A stretch of 64,000 nt of DNA from Prostheceraeus crozeri (Eukaryota; Platyhelminthes; Polycladida; Euryleptidae): NCBI GenBank assembly GCA_907163375.1, contig CAJQUW010008929.1, positions 1 through 64,000 on the forward strand, written 5' to 3'. Below the pieces are notes generated by a model, which saw only the letters and a list, made by a program, of their open reading frames with translations, did no database searches and had not been told where the DNA came from. Both the position numbers and the translations under genes were made by a program. Shown here in pieces: positions 1 to 11,802 of this stretch. The first letter of the stretch is position 1. Each line of letters begins with the position of its first letter.

Positions 1-360
1 CTCGATCAAAAGGTATGGATAAAGTGTGACTCTACCGTCAAGCTGTACGTCTGTTCACCAAAGAGAGAAGATATTGACTATCGATTTTTCCGTTTCAGTG
101 ACGTCACATGGAGAAACTTTACAAAAGAGATACTACCACATATGATTTCATTCATTAAGGATGGAGGACATCAAGCGGATGGAAGTCGTGAATCGCATGT
201 TAACTACAAAAGTAAACTCAAAACTCAATCTTCAAGAAATCGAGCGGAACATTCCCAATCGAAAGCAATGGTTATTAATAAAACACAAGATGAAGCCGAC
301 AACGAATCTACATCTGGGAAGACCCTCAATGTTAACATGGAGGATACAGAGGAAGGATAA
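1..360 (+). CDS. PC4-like protein of element A, 5' end outside window
   Basis: The frame is open from base 1 to the stop at 358-360, so the start lies left of the window. The first 50 residues match the second half of the element B protein at 30,344-30,994 (pattern VWIK...LYV...F..F...W..F...I). That pattern resembles the strand-rich ssDNA-binding fold of the transcription cofactor PC4/Sub1; this is an inference from weak similarity. The last 70 residues are Ser/Lys/Asn/Glu-rich and overlap the start of the TBP-like gene in another frame, as in element B. The homology to element B is well supported; the PC4 assignment is not. Confidence 0.6.
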   Translation, partial: LDQKVWIKCDSTVKLYVCSPKREDIDYRFFRFSDVTWRNFTKEILPHMISFIKDGGHQADGSRESHVNYKSKLKTQSSRNRAEHSQSKAMVINKTQDEADNESTSGKTLNVNMEDTEEG

Positions 361-664
361 ATATGTGACTATCCTATTCTTTCCAAATGGAACAATCCAG
401 TGTGTTGGTGGCTTCACTGATGGTGATCTACCATATCTACATTCTACGTTGGAAAATTTACTTAGTGACTCATTATCTGAATGGGAAGTGAAGACAATGA
501 CTGTGTTATGTGAATTGAACTATCATTATGACTTTCGTAAAGTCACATCATCAAATAATCTCACTTATGAAGTGGAACTATTTCCAGCAGCACAGATGAC
601 TAACTGGCACCCATATCATGTTCATGTATTCCATAATGGAAAGATTGTGATAACCGGCATTTAA
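161..664 (+). CDS. TATA-binding-protein-like factor of element A
   Basis: A 167-aa protein, homologous along its length to the element B gene at 30,666-31,211. It shows two half-repeats like those of TBP: one ends in FPNGTIQCVGG, where TBP has the pattern F-x-S/N-G-K/T-x-x-x-T/G-G, and the second contains YEVELFPAA and VFHNGKIVITGI, very close to the YEPELFPGL...GKVVLTGA signature of the eukaryotic TBP C-terminal repeat. It stops right after this strand and lacks the last helix that the B copy retains (about 25 residues), so it may be slightly truncated. AATAAA follows at 666-671. It overlaps the preceding PC4-like frame by 200 nt. Expected role: promoter recognition for viral genes. Confidence 0.72.
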   Translation: MEDIKRMEVVNRMLTTKVNSKLNLQEIERNIPNRKQWLLIKHKMKPTTNLHLGRPSMLTWRIQRKDKYVTILFFPNGTIQCVGGFTDGDLPYLHSTLENLLSDSLSEWEVKTMTVLCELNYHYDFRKVTSSNNLTYEVELFPAAQMTNWHPYHVHVFHNGKIVITGI

Positions 665-671
665 GAAATAA

Positions 672-1254
672 ATCTATGTTCCTCCATCCTCTGTGATTTA
701 GAGAAAAATATTTGTGAAACTTACATTGTAGCTTATGTATAAAATATTTAGAAAAAGAACTGGCTGCTATTTGTACCATACATTTTGAAATGAAACATGT
801 TTTGCTTTCCCTCTTAAACCAACGATTTGGAACATAAAAACAAGGATATTTACATATAAAAATAAAAACTGTATTTCCCGCAACCGTTTCAATATTCATG
901 TTGATGTGAGTCTGTATAGAATTAAATTTTTATAGCAGTCTTTTCGAAAAAAAGTTGTAACACACTTTTTGAGCAGTTTTTATCAATGGTCGTCTCGTTG
1001 TGAAATCTTGCATAACCGCGACGGGAGATACAATGTTTGAGTGGAAACGATGTAACTTTCTTAAACGTCTGGGGACTAATCAACATAATGCAACTGGTCA
1101 TGTTAAGCGCGGTCGATTTCAGAGAGTCAAACTATTCAGCATTTTATATAAGCGATTTGATTGTAACAACTTGCAATTTCCAATGGTTTACCAGGAAAGA
1201 TTGTTGCTGTCCCGTAATTGTGATGATTAAGCGGAAAAAAACCAAGGGATAGAA
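672..1254. other. AT-rich stretch without a recognised gene
   Basis: Only short frames without recognisable motifs are seen on either strand. By synteny with element B, an adenain-like protease would be expected on the minus strand at or after this position, but I could not find its GxHW and TCG signatures. Confidence 0.4.
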
Positions 1255-3890
1255 AAGGGAAAAATTGAACTTTAGGGATAAAAAAAAACTTATCTCTAGG
1301 GAAAAAAGGACATTCAAGGAAAAATTAATTGGGAACCTTGGGAGTAAGGGGATGGAAAGGCATTTTCCCATTTTTTCCTTCAGATTTGTATGTTGCTTAA
1401 GTTTTACCTCAATTTTTCTGATAGCTAGGGGGGGGGGGAACAGTTAACGTTCTTCGCATTTTCTCGTTATTTTTCAAACTTTTTGCTATCAATTAAGATA
1501 GGCATTAAAAATTGAAGGGCAAAAGGAAATTGTTTTTCTTTCAAAAAAAGGTGGGGGAACTCAAATGGGGGGGGACACTCTAGTCGGTTAGGATTTTAAC
1601 CAGGGGGCTTTGTATAAAAAAAACTCCTTACCGGGCTTCCCACCGCCTAGATTCTTGCATCTTGCTGTGAGATTTGTTATATAATGAAGAAAGTATAAAA
1701 ACCCATTTTTTATAAAATAAATTCCCATTGTTAATTCCATTTTGAAAAAATCATCTGTTGTTAAAACATGCTAAGTGCAGTGATAAAGTAGAAAAAAACC
1801 ATAATTTTCACGTTGCAAAAAAATTTACCCCTCTTTTAAAAATTTAGGCTCATAAGCTTTTGCAAAGCAAAAAACAAAAAATTTTCCATTTCCTGATAGG
1901 GGGGGAGTGCTAGTTTTACTAAAAAAAACCGTTAAAAAAGGTGGTTTGGAAAAAATTAAAAAAAAATGGATTTCTTTTCAAAAAAAGCACAATATAAATG
2001 AATGGGGAAACCTCAATTTTCCAACCAAAATGTGATAATAAACCCCCACCGCCTTCGGCATTTCCGGCAGTGTGGGGAAAAAAAAAAAAAAAGGGATTTT
2101 GGGGTAAGGGCCATTGTAAGAGGGATGATCCCCGCACCAAATGTGGAAGGTTTTTTAAAAAAAAAAAAAAAACACACTGTGATTTAAACTGGATATTATT
2201 TGCAATTTTGGTGGGGCTTTTTCCTCAAAAATCCTTGTCCGGCCCCATTTGGGCTCCGGTTGATTTGGAACTGACGGGTTTTTTCATATTGTTAACTCTT
2301 TCCTTACATTGGGGGAGCCAACGGGCCCCCACTTTCTTATGTTGAAAAATTTGATAGTTTTTGTAGGCTCAAAAAGGGCATTAAAACGCGAAAAAATAAA
2401 AAACTCCAGGGATTTTGCAACGAATTAAAATTTTATTTTGCATTTTTTTTAAACCTGTGTTTAGTAGATAAAATTCTAGATTTGACGACAAAGGGAAAAA
2501 AATTCAAAGGATTAGGGACAGGTTTCTTTTTTTTTTCCAAAGTATAATTCCTTTTTGGAAAAAATCTGGATGTCCAATTCCATTTTCGTTTTTTTTTAAA
2601 AACCTTCCATTTTGGAAAAAAAACCTAAATCAAAAATTTTTCCTTGCTTGATCATCATTACCAGGCCGGGCGAAAAACCTTGCAAAAAGTGTGGACTGTT
2701 TAGCTTGGCTTTTCTGGGGAAAAAAAAAAATTTTGGCCGGTCCAATTGTATTTTTTTATTTGTATGCTTCCATTAGGGATATGGCTCGATTTCCCCTCCT
2801 TTCAATCTGTTTTTTGGTCAAATTCCAATAATTAAAATACCACCATCCTGAGAAAATAGGGGGGGACTGGGCCAATTAGGGGGGAAGATTTTGTAAATTT
2901 TCCCACTTTCCAAACTAATCAATTCCAAATATTGGTTTAACCAATTCCAAAGGTCTTTCTTAAAATTTGTTATACCACAAAATTCTTAAATCCAATGGAT
3001 TTTGGGAACAGTCAAATATAATCCTTGTGGAATTAGCAAGGGTATTTTTTTCAATTAAATAAACCTGAAATAGGCTGTTGGGGTTTTTACCATCGATATT
3101 TTGTTGGTGGGGATTTTATATCCAAAAACAATTAGTTGAAGGGAAACAAATAAATGGGTTTTTCAGTTTTTGTTGAGGGGGGTGAATCCAAAAAAAAAAA
3201 CCCCACAAAAGCCGAAATTGATTTTTACTTCTTTGCAATTTTTCGTTTATTAGGGCTTTAACAAAAAAATATGTTGGTTCTTCCTTCGTTTTTTTTGACT
3301 TGTTTTTCCAAGTCCGCTGTGGGGGGAAATTTTTTCGTTTTTTGTGCGGCTTTTCTTTGCTTCTTCACACGGGGGGGGGGGGGAGAACGTTCTTTGATTA
3401 AAGTAAAACGTGCTGCCCTTCTGTTGGGCCTTTTTAAACTTCCTTTCCTACGCCTTTTTGGTTAGTAAAAATAAAAAAACAAAAAATAAACTTTCGACCC
3501 CGATCCAACTTGTTCTTTGACTTCCTACCGGTTTTTCCGAAAAATAAAACTGTTTTTACGCCTTTCGTCTTTGGAGTTAAATAAAAAAAATCATATCTAA
3601 ATTGGGCGTTAATGGGGGCTGGATTGGCTGTTGGCACCGGCAATTTTCATGGGATTCACCGATATTCCTCCCCTTTTTGGGAAAGTGCATTCAAAGGCTT
3701 GGCAAAAACATTTGCACCCAAAAAAGTCTTAAAAGCACTCTTGTTTCCAACCCGTTTCATGGAAAATGGTTTTTTTACGCCATAACTTTTTGAGTGGGTT
3801 GGGAGAACCCATTAAGGTCTTAGTTGCACCGGAATAATTTGGGGGGCTCCTTACAAAAACTTTGTTTCCGGGTCTACCTTCCAGCCCCCA
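1255..3890 (-). pseudogene. Homopolymer-distorted tract with remains of capsid and core genes
   Basis: The tract is full of inflated A, G, C and T runs (for example 14 G at about 3,370 and long A runs at 2,080 and 2,158), unlike any other part of the window, so no frame stays open. On the minus strand at about 2,537-2,575 the peptide DFFQKGIIL matches the position of DFFRQSKFLL in the element B capsid protein, and at about 2,780-2,830 LTKKQIE followed by a PYP-like site matches its LTIGEQQVE...DYPY region. At 3,270-3,460 the minus strand is Lys/Arg-rich, as expected for the core protein. Gene order (capsid left, core right) agrees with element B. The cause, sequencing error or decay, cannot be decided here. 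Confidence 0.35.
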
Positions 3891-3894
3891 AAAA

Positions 3895-6800
3895 CCTACG
3901 GGATTAGCCGGCTCTGAATAGAATTGGGGACTCAGGATAACCTACGGACACGTACGGTTAAGACACACGGGTTGTCTACTGTGACATCGACCTACGGTCG
4001 GGGGGTACTATTTTACAGTATACCTCACGGCTTTTAAATGGATGGCTAACGGGGTGTTTGACCTCTATGGTTTTACCTGATTCACATTTGAGGGATTTTA
4101 ACGTACTCAAGGCTTATGACGACGACGTATTAGGCTACGGCTAGATAACTAACGGTCGCCACGGTAAAGAATTCAACGGCGCGATCTTCTCTTCGTACGG
4201 ATATGTGACTATCTCGCGTAAGGTAGATCAGGGATTTTTATTCCGGTGACGTTGACTATTAGACCGTTATCACGGCACTTAACAAATCAGAGAGGTCGGA
4301 AACTAGACTAATCTACTCTACGGAATCCGGGATTTAGGTCATTAAGACTCTAGGCTTGGTATTCAGTACTATGCTTCGGGTATAACGCATCTTCAGTTTG
4401 GAGTGGTAACGGCTATCGACGTATCGGACACTGGGACTTCTTTATGGGGAGGTTCCGTTTTTTTATTTGAATTCATTCGATAGTTCTTTTCCACTAACCG
4501 GCATTTTACCGCCGGTCAGGGGTTCGGATTTCACTATGTAAGCGGGTCGTGTTTTCGGGCGGAAGTACTCCTTCTTGAAGAACCGTTATGGGTACAGATT
4601 TTTTAAGCTGTTCCACCATGATATACACGGCTTTTCTTATTTGGAGTCTTTGATTGGTTCGGTGCATCGTTCTAGTGGTATTGGCGTTTTATAGATTGTT
4701 TCGTAATTGAATAGTCGGATATTCGTGTTATGGTGTCCGTAGTAACCCTTCTTCCTCTTTCCGGGTTACCCGGACTAGTTCGGTGTAGTGAGGAGTTGCG
4801 TTGTATGATCGTTTTGCGGGATGATTGTTTTTTCCTATTGTTCTTCTAGAAAACCTGTTGGTCTAGAATCTTTCGTCGTTTAACGGCGTGAGGATTCCGT
4901 TTGGGTGTGTCGTGTCGCCGGTTGCTTTGGTTTGGGGTATTGTCATTTTTCTTGAGTGACGTATGTCACCAGTTCGCTGGGTGGAGTATTGAGTTCTGTT
5001 GTGTTAAGTACTCATTTCCGCGGCGGCGGCCCGTGAACGTTGTCTAGTGAGGCGGTATGATTAATTCCGGATCAAAAACATTGTAATGTGATTAAAGGTT
5101 GCTTTCGTTTGGCGTGAGGAGCGGGAAAGTGCGGTAGTACTTGATCTCATCGGTTGAGATAAGTTTCGGTACGTTGATCATTCCGTAAACGTTGTCGGCT
5201 GTATGACGATCAGACGTTACTGATTTACAGGATAAACGACGACACGGTATTAGCCCCGGTTCTAGATCGGCTTCGGCGACGCGGCTATAGCTCCCTTACG
5301 TTGTATGTTAGTTTAAGCGACACTCGTGTGACCCTAATTGGGGATCAGTCTCTTGCTGTGGATTATATATCTCTGGATCTTTGTTGTTTCTCGCGTTAAC
5401 CGGTCGGCGTTTTGGTTACTTTCGAACTGTGACAGCCCCTTATATCGGTTCACCACGAAGCTTAAGTTACAGAATAAATACGATGTGTAAGCACAGGAAG
5501 GTTCGATATAGTTTGTGTGTGCTATAGACGCACGGCAAGTATACACGATTAACCATTTCTACCGGCTTATCTAACTCGGTAACACCATGTAATGAATCGG
5601 TAAATACCCGTGTATCTAATGACCTGCTGATACATCAGGAGTGTGTCACTGCGAGTTTAACCCTGACCTATCCCCTATTGTTTAAAGTAAAAACATAAGA
5701 CGGGGACAAATAAAGTTAGTCGGTCTCATAGTGTAGGTTAGTATAAACATTACCTCTGAAAAGGCTTATACGGTAAGGATTTGATATCTTTACACGAGAA
5801 TACCAAACCGATTCACCTCACTACGTGATTCTTAACCGTGGTTAATCTACCGGTATATATTATCGGATTTAAGTGTTCAAAAGCTGGACAACTGAAGTAA
5901 ACCTGTTTTAAGCACGGAGATATCCACGGACGCCCATACGGGACTGTGACCCACCAATCGGATAACGAACCGAACCGGCTATGATTACATTGACTAACCC
6001 TCATACTCATACGGATCGGACACGCTGGTAACCAACGCTCCTTCATTCTGACCTTTTAGATACTCTCTTACAATTTACATATAGTATCGAAACACGAGTA
6101 GAACCTATGCACGCGCATTTGTTTGGTAAATTAATACTGTTATTACGCTAAGGGCGACTCGTGTGTACGATAACGGCTATCCGATCATTTATAACCAAAA
6201 GGTCACACGGTGGACGATATCCTAGGACCTACGACTTTTAGTTACGGGGGTTAATACTTATAAACGCTACACGTGGATGTACTAATAATTTGAGATTTAG
6301 ACGGCCGTAAACGGGTCAGCCTTCGGTATAGCGAATTATTCCCCCGAACCCTATTAATCTGAATGAAGAGCTACTTAATGCCGGGGACTAGCCGGTACCG
6401 CGGCTTTATCTATTCTCAGGTAACCAAGAAAAGTATGAATTCCGGAAATCGGGACTTTTGAGAGAAGATGAACACGTACTGTACGAAAGAAACCGCTAAT
6501 AAGAGAACGGCTCAGTCACCGTTACCATAGGACCCATAGAGCGGTTACATGACCAAGTTAGATCTTAATAGAAGTTGAAAATACCCGTACTTGTTGATCA
6601 CCTAACGGCTTGTAAAAGCATTAATCGCGACCAAAGAGCGGATTCTGATTATCTAAGACTTACTCGCCGACAGGGACGACACGACAAAAACTCCAATAGA
6701 CGACACGTAAGTAGATCGCAGGCGCCAACGGATATTTCGTGGTAAACATGGGTATCAATGAAAGATAGAGTAAGACGGATACAACAGTACGAATGTACCA

Positions 6801-8228
6801 CTTTATAGATTATGTATACTATATTATTTATTGGGTACGAACGGTAACAATAAGGTCCGGAGACCGACTATTGTTAAAATGAAGGGCTAACATCATTTTA
6901 TAACCACGCACGGCTCAAGCAGTATGAAACTCTAGATGTAGCTAGACTTACCTACCGGTTAACCGTTAGACCTTAATTTTAACGATGAATTAGTGGTACG
7001 ATACCATTTTACGGATAACGTTAGACCGTAACGGGTACGTGTAATGAAAATATCACTACAACATATGCCTAACTAATGCCTTTGTAATACCTGCAAGCAG
7101 TAGTATTACCGGAGTATATATACGAACGGTATACGGGATCTTAACTGTGTGTACGGTATACTTACCGACGGCTGATTGATGGAATACACGACCCTAAACC
7201 GGTTTCTTTCGTCGGTTACGGCTTCGATACTCAGGTATAAACTGACATGTGTGGTTTTCTCGGATATGCCACCAACCATAGGCGGCAATGATTGTAAATA
7301 ATAGTACTTTAACGTATGACGTACTTACGCGCATTACGGAGTCGTTAAAACAGACTAGTAAGGTTAGAAATACGTAGGGATTACGATACGAAACCTCGCG
7401 AACCCGGAAGAACGGTACTTCGATTAATGGCCTTAGCTCGGAATATCGTTCCCACACTGATTACTTTACCCAGAACGGCACAGGCGGACTCCACGGAATC
7501 ACAGCGATTGGTCGGTGAATACCGTCCGGTAAAAGAGACTCCGTAGTGTTACCGAACGGCTAAGACGTATACTATTGGAGAATTTCGGCAGGCTCACAAA
7601 TAACAGAGAACTCGAGATTAGATTTTGGACTTAATAGTAACAAAGCCTTGGGAGACTGTAAGACTACACTATCATCCGGTTATTTGAATTAGGTTTAATA
7701 AACATTGTCTTTATACCACCTACCGAATCTGGACGACGGACGTTTGACGGGTAAACAAACGGTCCCGGTTACACAATTTATGTATAGTTTGTTCATACTA
7801 AAGTTAAACAGAGTAGTAGAAGTATAACAGTACTAACTACGACCTATGTACACTCGATGACACACCGCCACTTGAACATATAACCTGAACGTATTTAATC
7901 AAAGTATAGACCACATGCTTCCTCAATAAGGACACTGAAAGGAAGTAGAATATACGCTACAACTACGAACCTTCACTTACGAAAAATAGTAGATGACCTA
8001 TCGGAGGAAACTCGGACACCCTGAACTGACCGCAGGCACGAATCAGCGATCATAACTCTTGGTGACGATGAGTATGCGCAAATAACATACCAAATATTAT
8101 AATCAGTTACCGGGAGACGCGGTTATGGATCAAACACGTTATTGTCGGTATATATACGGGTCGACACCGATGAGTCCCGGCTATGCCTGACATTATGTCC
8201 CGTAGATAATTATAGATCCCACAATAGC
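3895..8228. other. Segment that looks reversed without complementing
   Basis: No gene is found on either real strand. By hand count, 3,961-4,320 has about 26 CG against 9 GC, and 6,901-7,260 about 23 CG against 10 GC; TA exceeds AT (34 to 22 in the first sample) and AC/GT exceed CA/TG. Invertebrate DNA usually shows the opposite. Complementing the written strand and reading it left to right gives a 68-codon Cys-containing open frame from 3,901 that ends in an ATGA overlap with a second Cys-rich frame of about 40 codons. The right edge falls just before the stop codon of the gene at 8,237. I infer a processing or assembly artefact. Confidence 0.55.
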
Positions 8229-8236
8229 GTAAAGCC

Positions 8237-9814
8237 TTATTCTCGTGTCCTGATGTGTAGTGTTAAAACAGTAACACCACCACAGAATGGTACTACTTCA
8301 CCTGTATCATCATGAATTGATATGTCAATTCTATTGATGACATTTCTGCTCATTGGTACATACATCGTGTTAAAAAATTCTCGATTGATTAGTTGCTTCC
8401 TTACGGATGAGAGTGGAAATGTGCGCAGAAGTGGGGCCTCAATGTCGCCAACCCTTGTATATTCAATAATGTTACAATAGACGTATAAGTTACTTATATC
8501 ACGCTCTAGTGATGGGGCTGTATCGCCTATTGATGAGCCTTCATAAATAGTTGATTTTGAGAATCCCAATGTGGACGTTAACACGCTATCCAGCTTGATA
8601 AGAGAGTTCTTCCCTACCTTTAGAATCATGCGTTTCTTATGTGGATCATAAGAAAAGTGATATTCATCTGCATCAAGGTAATCTACACCAAACTCATTTA
8701 ACTTTGTACACAATTCAGATGGCGTTTTCAAGCTTTCAATGTTCAAATTAACTCTTTTTACAAGTTCACTGGAAGTAGACAATTCATCACCCAATATGTC
8801 TTCGCTGTATACGTGGATATCCCATGAAGCATTTGTTGATGCTTTGAGTTTAGAAGAGGACAATTGAACCTTGAATGTATCATTTAACTCAGTCAACCAA
8901 GGTGCGCTTTCAAGGCCCTTAAACATCCCAATCATTTCAGATCCGAATTCAATAACAGCGGACTCAGACTTTTCCAATGGTGTCTTTTTAGTAAAAACAA
9001 TAAATTCTGCCTCCGTTTCAACAGTAAATAAAGTTACTTTCTCTTTCTTATATTCACAAGTCATTAACGTTTCTGGCACTGATCCTTGAAACTTTCTTGC
9101 AAAGTCTTCAACACTTCTAATGACCTCAAATTTATTTTTTACTCGGATGCTCCTCTTTTGTAATGCATACAATGGCACAATTCTACATTGAAAATCAGTG
9201 ACTTTCCTCTCCGAATTCCACCCACGTCCATTGTACCAATACCTTGATGAGAAAGTTGTTCTGGAATACCCAAAAGCATGACTCAAATCCTTACCTAATA
9301 CAAGAAGAACATGCTTCCCTTCCTTCATCAATTTTGTTGACCCCTTTATGACTGGTTTGTAGAATTTATTCAAAGTCAGCTTGAAGAGATCATTTATTCG
9401 TTCAAACATTCTACCGATTTCCTTTTCTGTATCTTGCAAGCTCATTGTGGGAACCTTAGAATCAAAAGTTGACGTTGCAAATGCCTTTTGAATTTTAATC
9501 ATGTTTTGGACAGATGGTAAAGATGTTGAAAAAGGATGTAAAGTTAGATGATGAAAAGCCCATGTACCATGTAGACTATTTTGAAATATGCGAAAGCAAT
9601 CATCCTTCTCTCGTACTTCTTTATGTAATTCAAAATAATTGTTTTTTAGCAAACTGATATCGTTGTAATAAGTAATTTCAGTTAGAGCAACTTCATGGGG
9701 TCCATGCAGAGTAATTGGATTAGCGAATTCAACAGAGTATAGAGATGGTTTGTTACTTGGGAATATCTTGGGGTTGCTATTGCTTGGAAGAATGATGTTG
9801 AAGTTAGTAGACAT
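8237..9814 (-). CDS. Vertex-type or minor virion structural protein, element A
   Basis: A protein of about 525 aa if it starts at Met 9,814 (MSTNFN); the frame is open to 9,847. The N-terminus has the ILPSNSNPKIFPSNKPS motif followed by a 'PHEVALTEITYY' stretch. Related proteins in element B start with YLPSNAS and LLSNAAT. Known: Polinton/adintovirus genomes carry proteins that begin with an LPSN motif followed by a GxWEVGL-type strand, and I take them to be penton-like or other minor capsid proteins; the exact role is inference. The C-terminus (DISIHDDTGEVVPF...LHIR) is closest to the 28,532-29,929 protein. It directly follows the integrase gene in the minus series, whereas its relatives in element B lie elsewhere. 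Confidence 0.65.
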   Translation of the reverse strand: MSTNFNIILPSNSNPKIFPSNKPSLYSVEFANPITLHGPHEVALTEITYYNDISLLKNNYFELHKEVREKDDCFRIFQNSLHGTWAFHHLTLHPFSTSLPSVQNMIKIQKAFATSTFDSKVPTMSLQDTEKEIGRMFERINDLFKLTLNKFYKPVIKGSTKLMKEGKHVLLVLGKDLSHAFGYSRTTFSSRYWYNGRGWNSERKVTDFQCRIVPLYALQKRSIRVKNKFEVIRSVEDFARKFQGSVPETLMTCEYKKEKVTLFTVETEAEFIVFTKKTPLEKSESAVIEFGSEMIGMFKGLESAPWLTELNDTFKVQLSSSKLKASTNASWDIHVYSEDILGDELSTSSELVKRVNLNIESLKTPSELCTKLNEFGVDYLDADEYHFSYDPHKKRMILKVGKNSLIKLDSVLTSTLGFSKSTIYEGSSIGDTAPSLERDISNLYVYCNIIEYTRVGDIEAPLLRTFPLSSVRKQLINREFFNTMYVPMSRNVINRIDISIHDDTGEVVPFCGGVTVLTLHIRTRE

Positions 9815-9860
9815 GTTGACCTCATATACACGTATGTAAGAAGTCACATGCTATATTAGC

Positions 9861-10949
9861 TTAAAAGTTACGAGTGTCTCCCACCTCCACATTTTGTAGA
9901 TCCTGGTGCGTTATCCAGCTATTGAATGAATCAGGATATCCTTTCCATTTAACTAGATATTTCCTTTGATTGCCATGGCCTTTCCTCCTAATTATTTTGT
10001 CAATCATATACACCTCTTCACTTCTGTCTACTACTTGCAATTCATAAGAGTAAAATTTTCCTTCAATTGGATTGCCATGGTAATCTATTAATTTATACAT
10101 GGTGGGTCTAAATTTTGTATTTACTTCATCTACAAAAAACTCTTCTTCAGTCCAATTAGGTAGGTACCCCTTCTCAAATGTAGACTTAACCTTTGAAATC
10201 CGAACTCTATCACCAACATTAATTTTCTTTTCATTGGAAATGTTTTTCGCTTTCTTATCATACAATCGAAGCCATACATCCATCGCATTATCTGGGGTAA
10301 CATCAACAGGTTTCATCTTAATGATTCGATGGTAGCTTTCATTGTAATTCTAAACAAATTTCTACAGCTGACCTACCCAAACATGTGTATTTTTTGCAGT
10401 GAAATAGCGCCATATTTTTGTCTTCAAAGTGCGATTGAACCTCTCAACCATGGCAGCTTTATAAGCACTTTTGACACTAAACAATTCCACATTATGACTT
10501 TTAAGGAGACTTCGAACATGAGAGTTTTCGAATTCCTTCCCTTGATCGGTCTGTATTCTTTGCGGAACACGCCCCTCATCGAAAATGCTCTGAAAAGCCG
10601 CTTCAACTTCTGGTCCTCGTTTAGATTTCAGCGCACGTGCCCAAGCATAGCGAGATAAAATATCTATTACGGTTAAGATGTATTTATAGCCATCATTGTA
10701 CTGTGATATCTGTTGCATGTCAGCCAAGTCCGCTTGCCATTGACTATCTATATTGTTAACAACATATTTTCTTGTTGGAAACCGCTTTCTCGCATTTTTG
10801 TGAAGAGTGTAAGTCGGTTGACTCCTTAACCACTTCTTGACTTTCTCTATCCCCACACCTGCTGCACGAGCTAGAACCTCCGGACGACTGAAACTTACGG
10901 GGTGATTTAAGTCGTAATAAATCTTTCTGAGTTTCACTGCTGTACTCAT
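9861..10949 (-). pseudogene. Retroviral-type integrase with chromodomain, two in-frame ambers
   Basis: Domains in order: N-terminal helical/zinc-like region, rve catalytic core with Asp in QWQADLAD, Asp in TDQGKEFEN and Glu in MVERFNRTLK (DDE), an SH3-like strand region, and a C-terminal chromodomain (YLVKWKGYPDSFNSW). It aligns without gaps to the intact element B integrase. Two TAG codons in the same frame, at 10,362-10,364 and 10,350-10,352, interrupt it between the core and the C-terminal half; no frameshift is involved. Start chosen at Met 10,949 by comparison with B, although the frame is open to 11,012. As it stands it would give a truncated catalytic core. It should be inactive unless the stops are errors or read through. 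Confidence 0.85.
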
Positions 10950-11082
10950 CGTCTTTGTTTTGATTTGCACGCGTATTACTCCCACAGCAACTGCTAACAC
11001 AATTGATATCAACCTCTATGCCCTCTTCTCCTTTACCTTCGAGCGCAGATTTCAAACAGCAGCAAAACTTTTGTAGCGACAT
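10756..11082 (-). CDS. Small Cys-rich frame overlapping the integrase start, element A
   Basis: A 108-aa frame beginning MSLQKFCCCL, with CVSSCCG, SCSRCG and CC at the end. It overlaps the 5' part of the integrase in another frame. Element B has a Cys-rich frame at exactly the same place (34,527-34,742) that begins MKQMCCLPC. The shared position and Cys-rich start suggest a real small gene, but sequence similarity beyond that is poor and the overlapping part may be chance. Function unknown. Confidence 0.4.
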   Translation of the reverse strand: MSLQKFCCCLKSALEGKGEEGIEVDINCVSSCCGSNTRANQNKDDEYSSETQKDLLRLKSPRKFQSSGGSSSCSRCGDRESQEVVKESTDLHSSQKCEKAVSNKKICC

Positions 11083-11116
11083 GATATGAGAGAAGCAAAG
11101 CTTAATTTATATTTGC

Positions 11117-11763
11117 TTAATATTTACTATAATCCTTTCCAACACGCATTGAGCGCCTAGTAGCTCTTTTTGGTTGAAGATCATCGGGATCATGAAGCTC
11201 TCGCTTGACCGCCATCGTGGGTGGTTTACTTTTTGTTTCATCTTGTAAGTGACCCTTGTCCAACTCATTCACAGTCGGTCCTCCAATAATATTGTGTGGT
11301 ACATTTTGATCAGATAAAATTTTCTGAAAATATGACCACCCTTGTGGTGCACCTAGTTTTCGCCTTACATCTCTGACAGCATATTGCAGAAGGTCATCTA
11401 TGTGACTATTTCTAATAACATCACCAGTTGTTTCATCTATTATCTCCCCTCATTCAACTTCACATGTGGATCAATGAAGTCAAATAATCGCTCAGCGCGC
11501 ACACGATATGGTCGAGATGTTGACAAGGTGCACAATCGTCGCAACTTATCACGAATCTGTCGCCTCTCATCAATGTTTTCAGCTGCTAACTGCATTCGTC
11601 GATAGGGATCCTTAATCTTCTGAATTTCCATATCCTTTTGTGTTAGTTCCTTAAGTTGAGTCGTAATAGGTTGATCTATATTTTTGACTTCCTGTGCACT
11701 TTGTAATGTAGTCAATTGTACATACTCCTCTTGAGGAATGACTACCATCTTTGAATACGACAT
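11117..11763 (-). pseudogene. Homologue of the element B 230-aa protein, broken by one base
   Basis: The N-terminus (MVVIPQEEYVQLT) matches MIVIPQDEYVQLT of the element B protein at 34,744-35,436. The first frame stops at about 11,440. The homologous continuation (GWSYFQKIL, ending in a KDYSKY-like tail like the KYMFSDY tail of B) runs in the next frame to a TAA at 11,117-11,119. The break lies in the C-run at 11,446-11,449 (G-run on the coding strand) and one missing base explains it. It sits between ATPase and integrase, as in B. Role unknown; a virion or packaging-linked protein is possible from its position. Confidence 0.75.
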
Positions 11764-11802
11764 GTTTGAAAATAATAAGGCAACAAAGTACATTGCTTAA
11801 AA

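Noticed and set aside
3895..8228. Small minus-strand frames at 5,334-7,457 as genes
   Set aside because: They are of chance length, without homology, inside a segment whose composition looks reversed.
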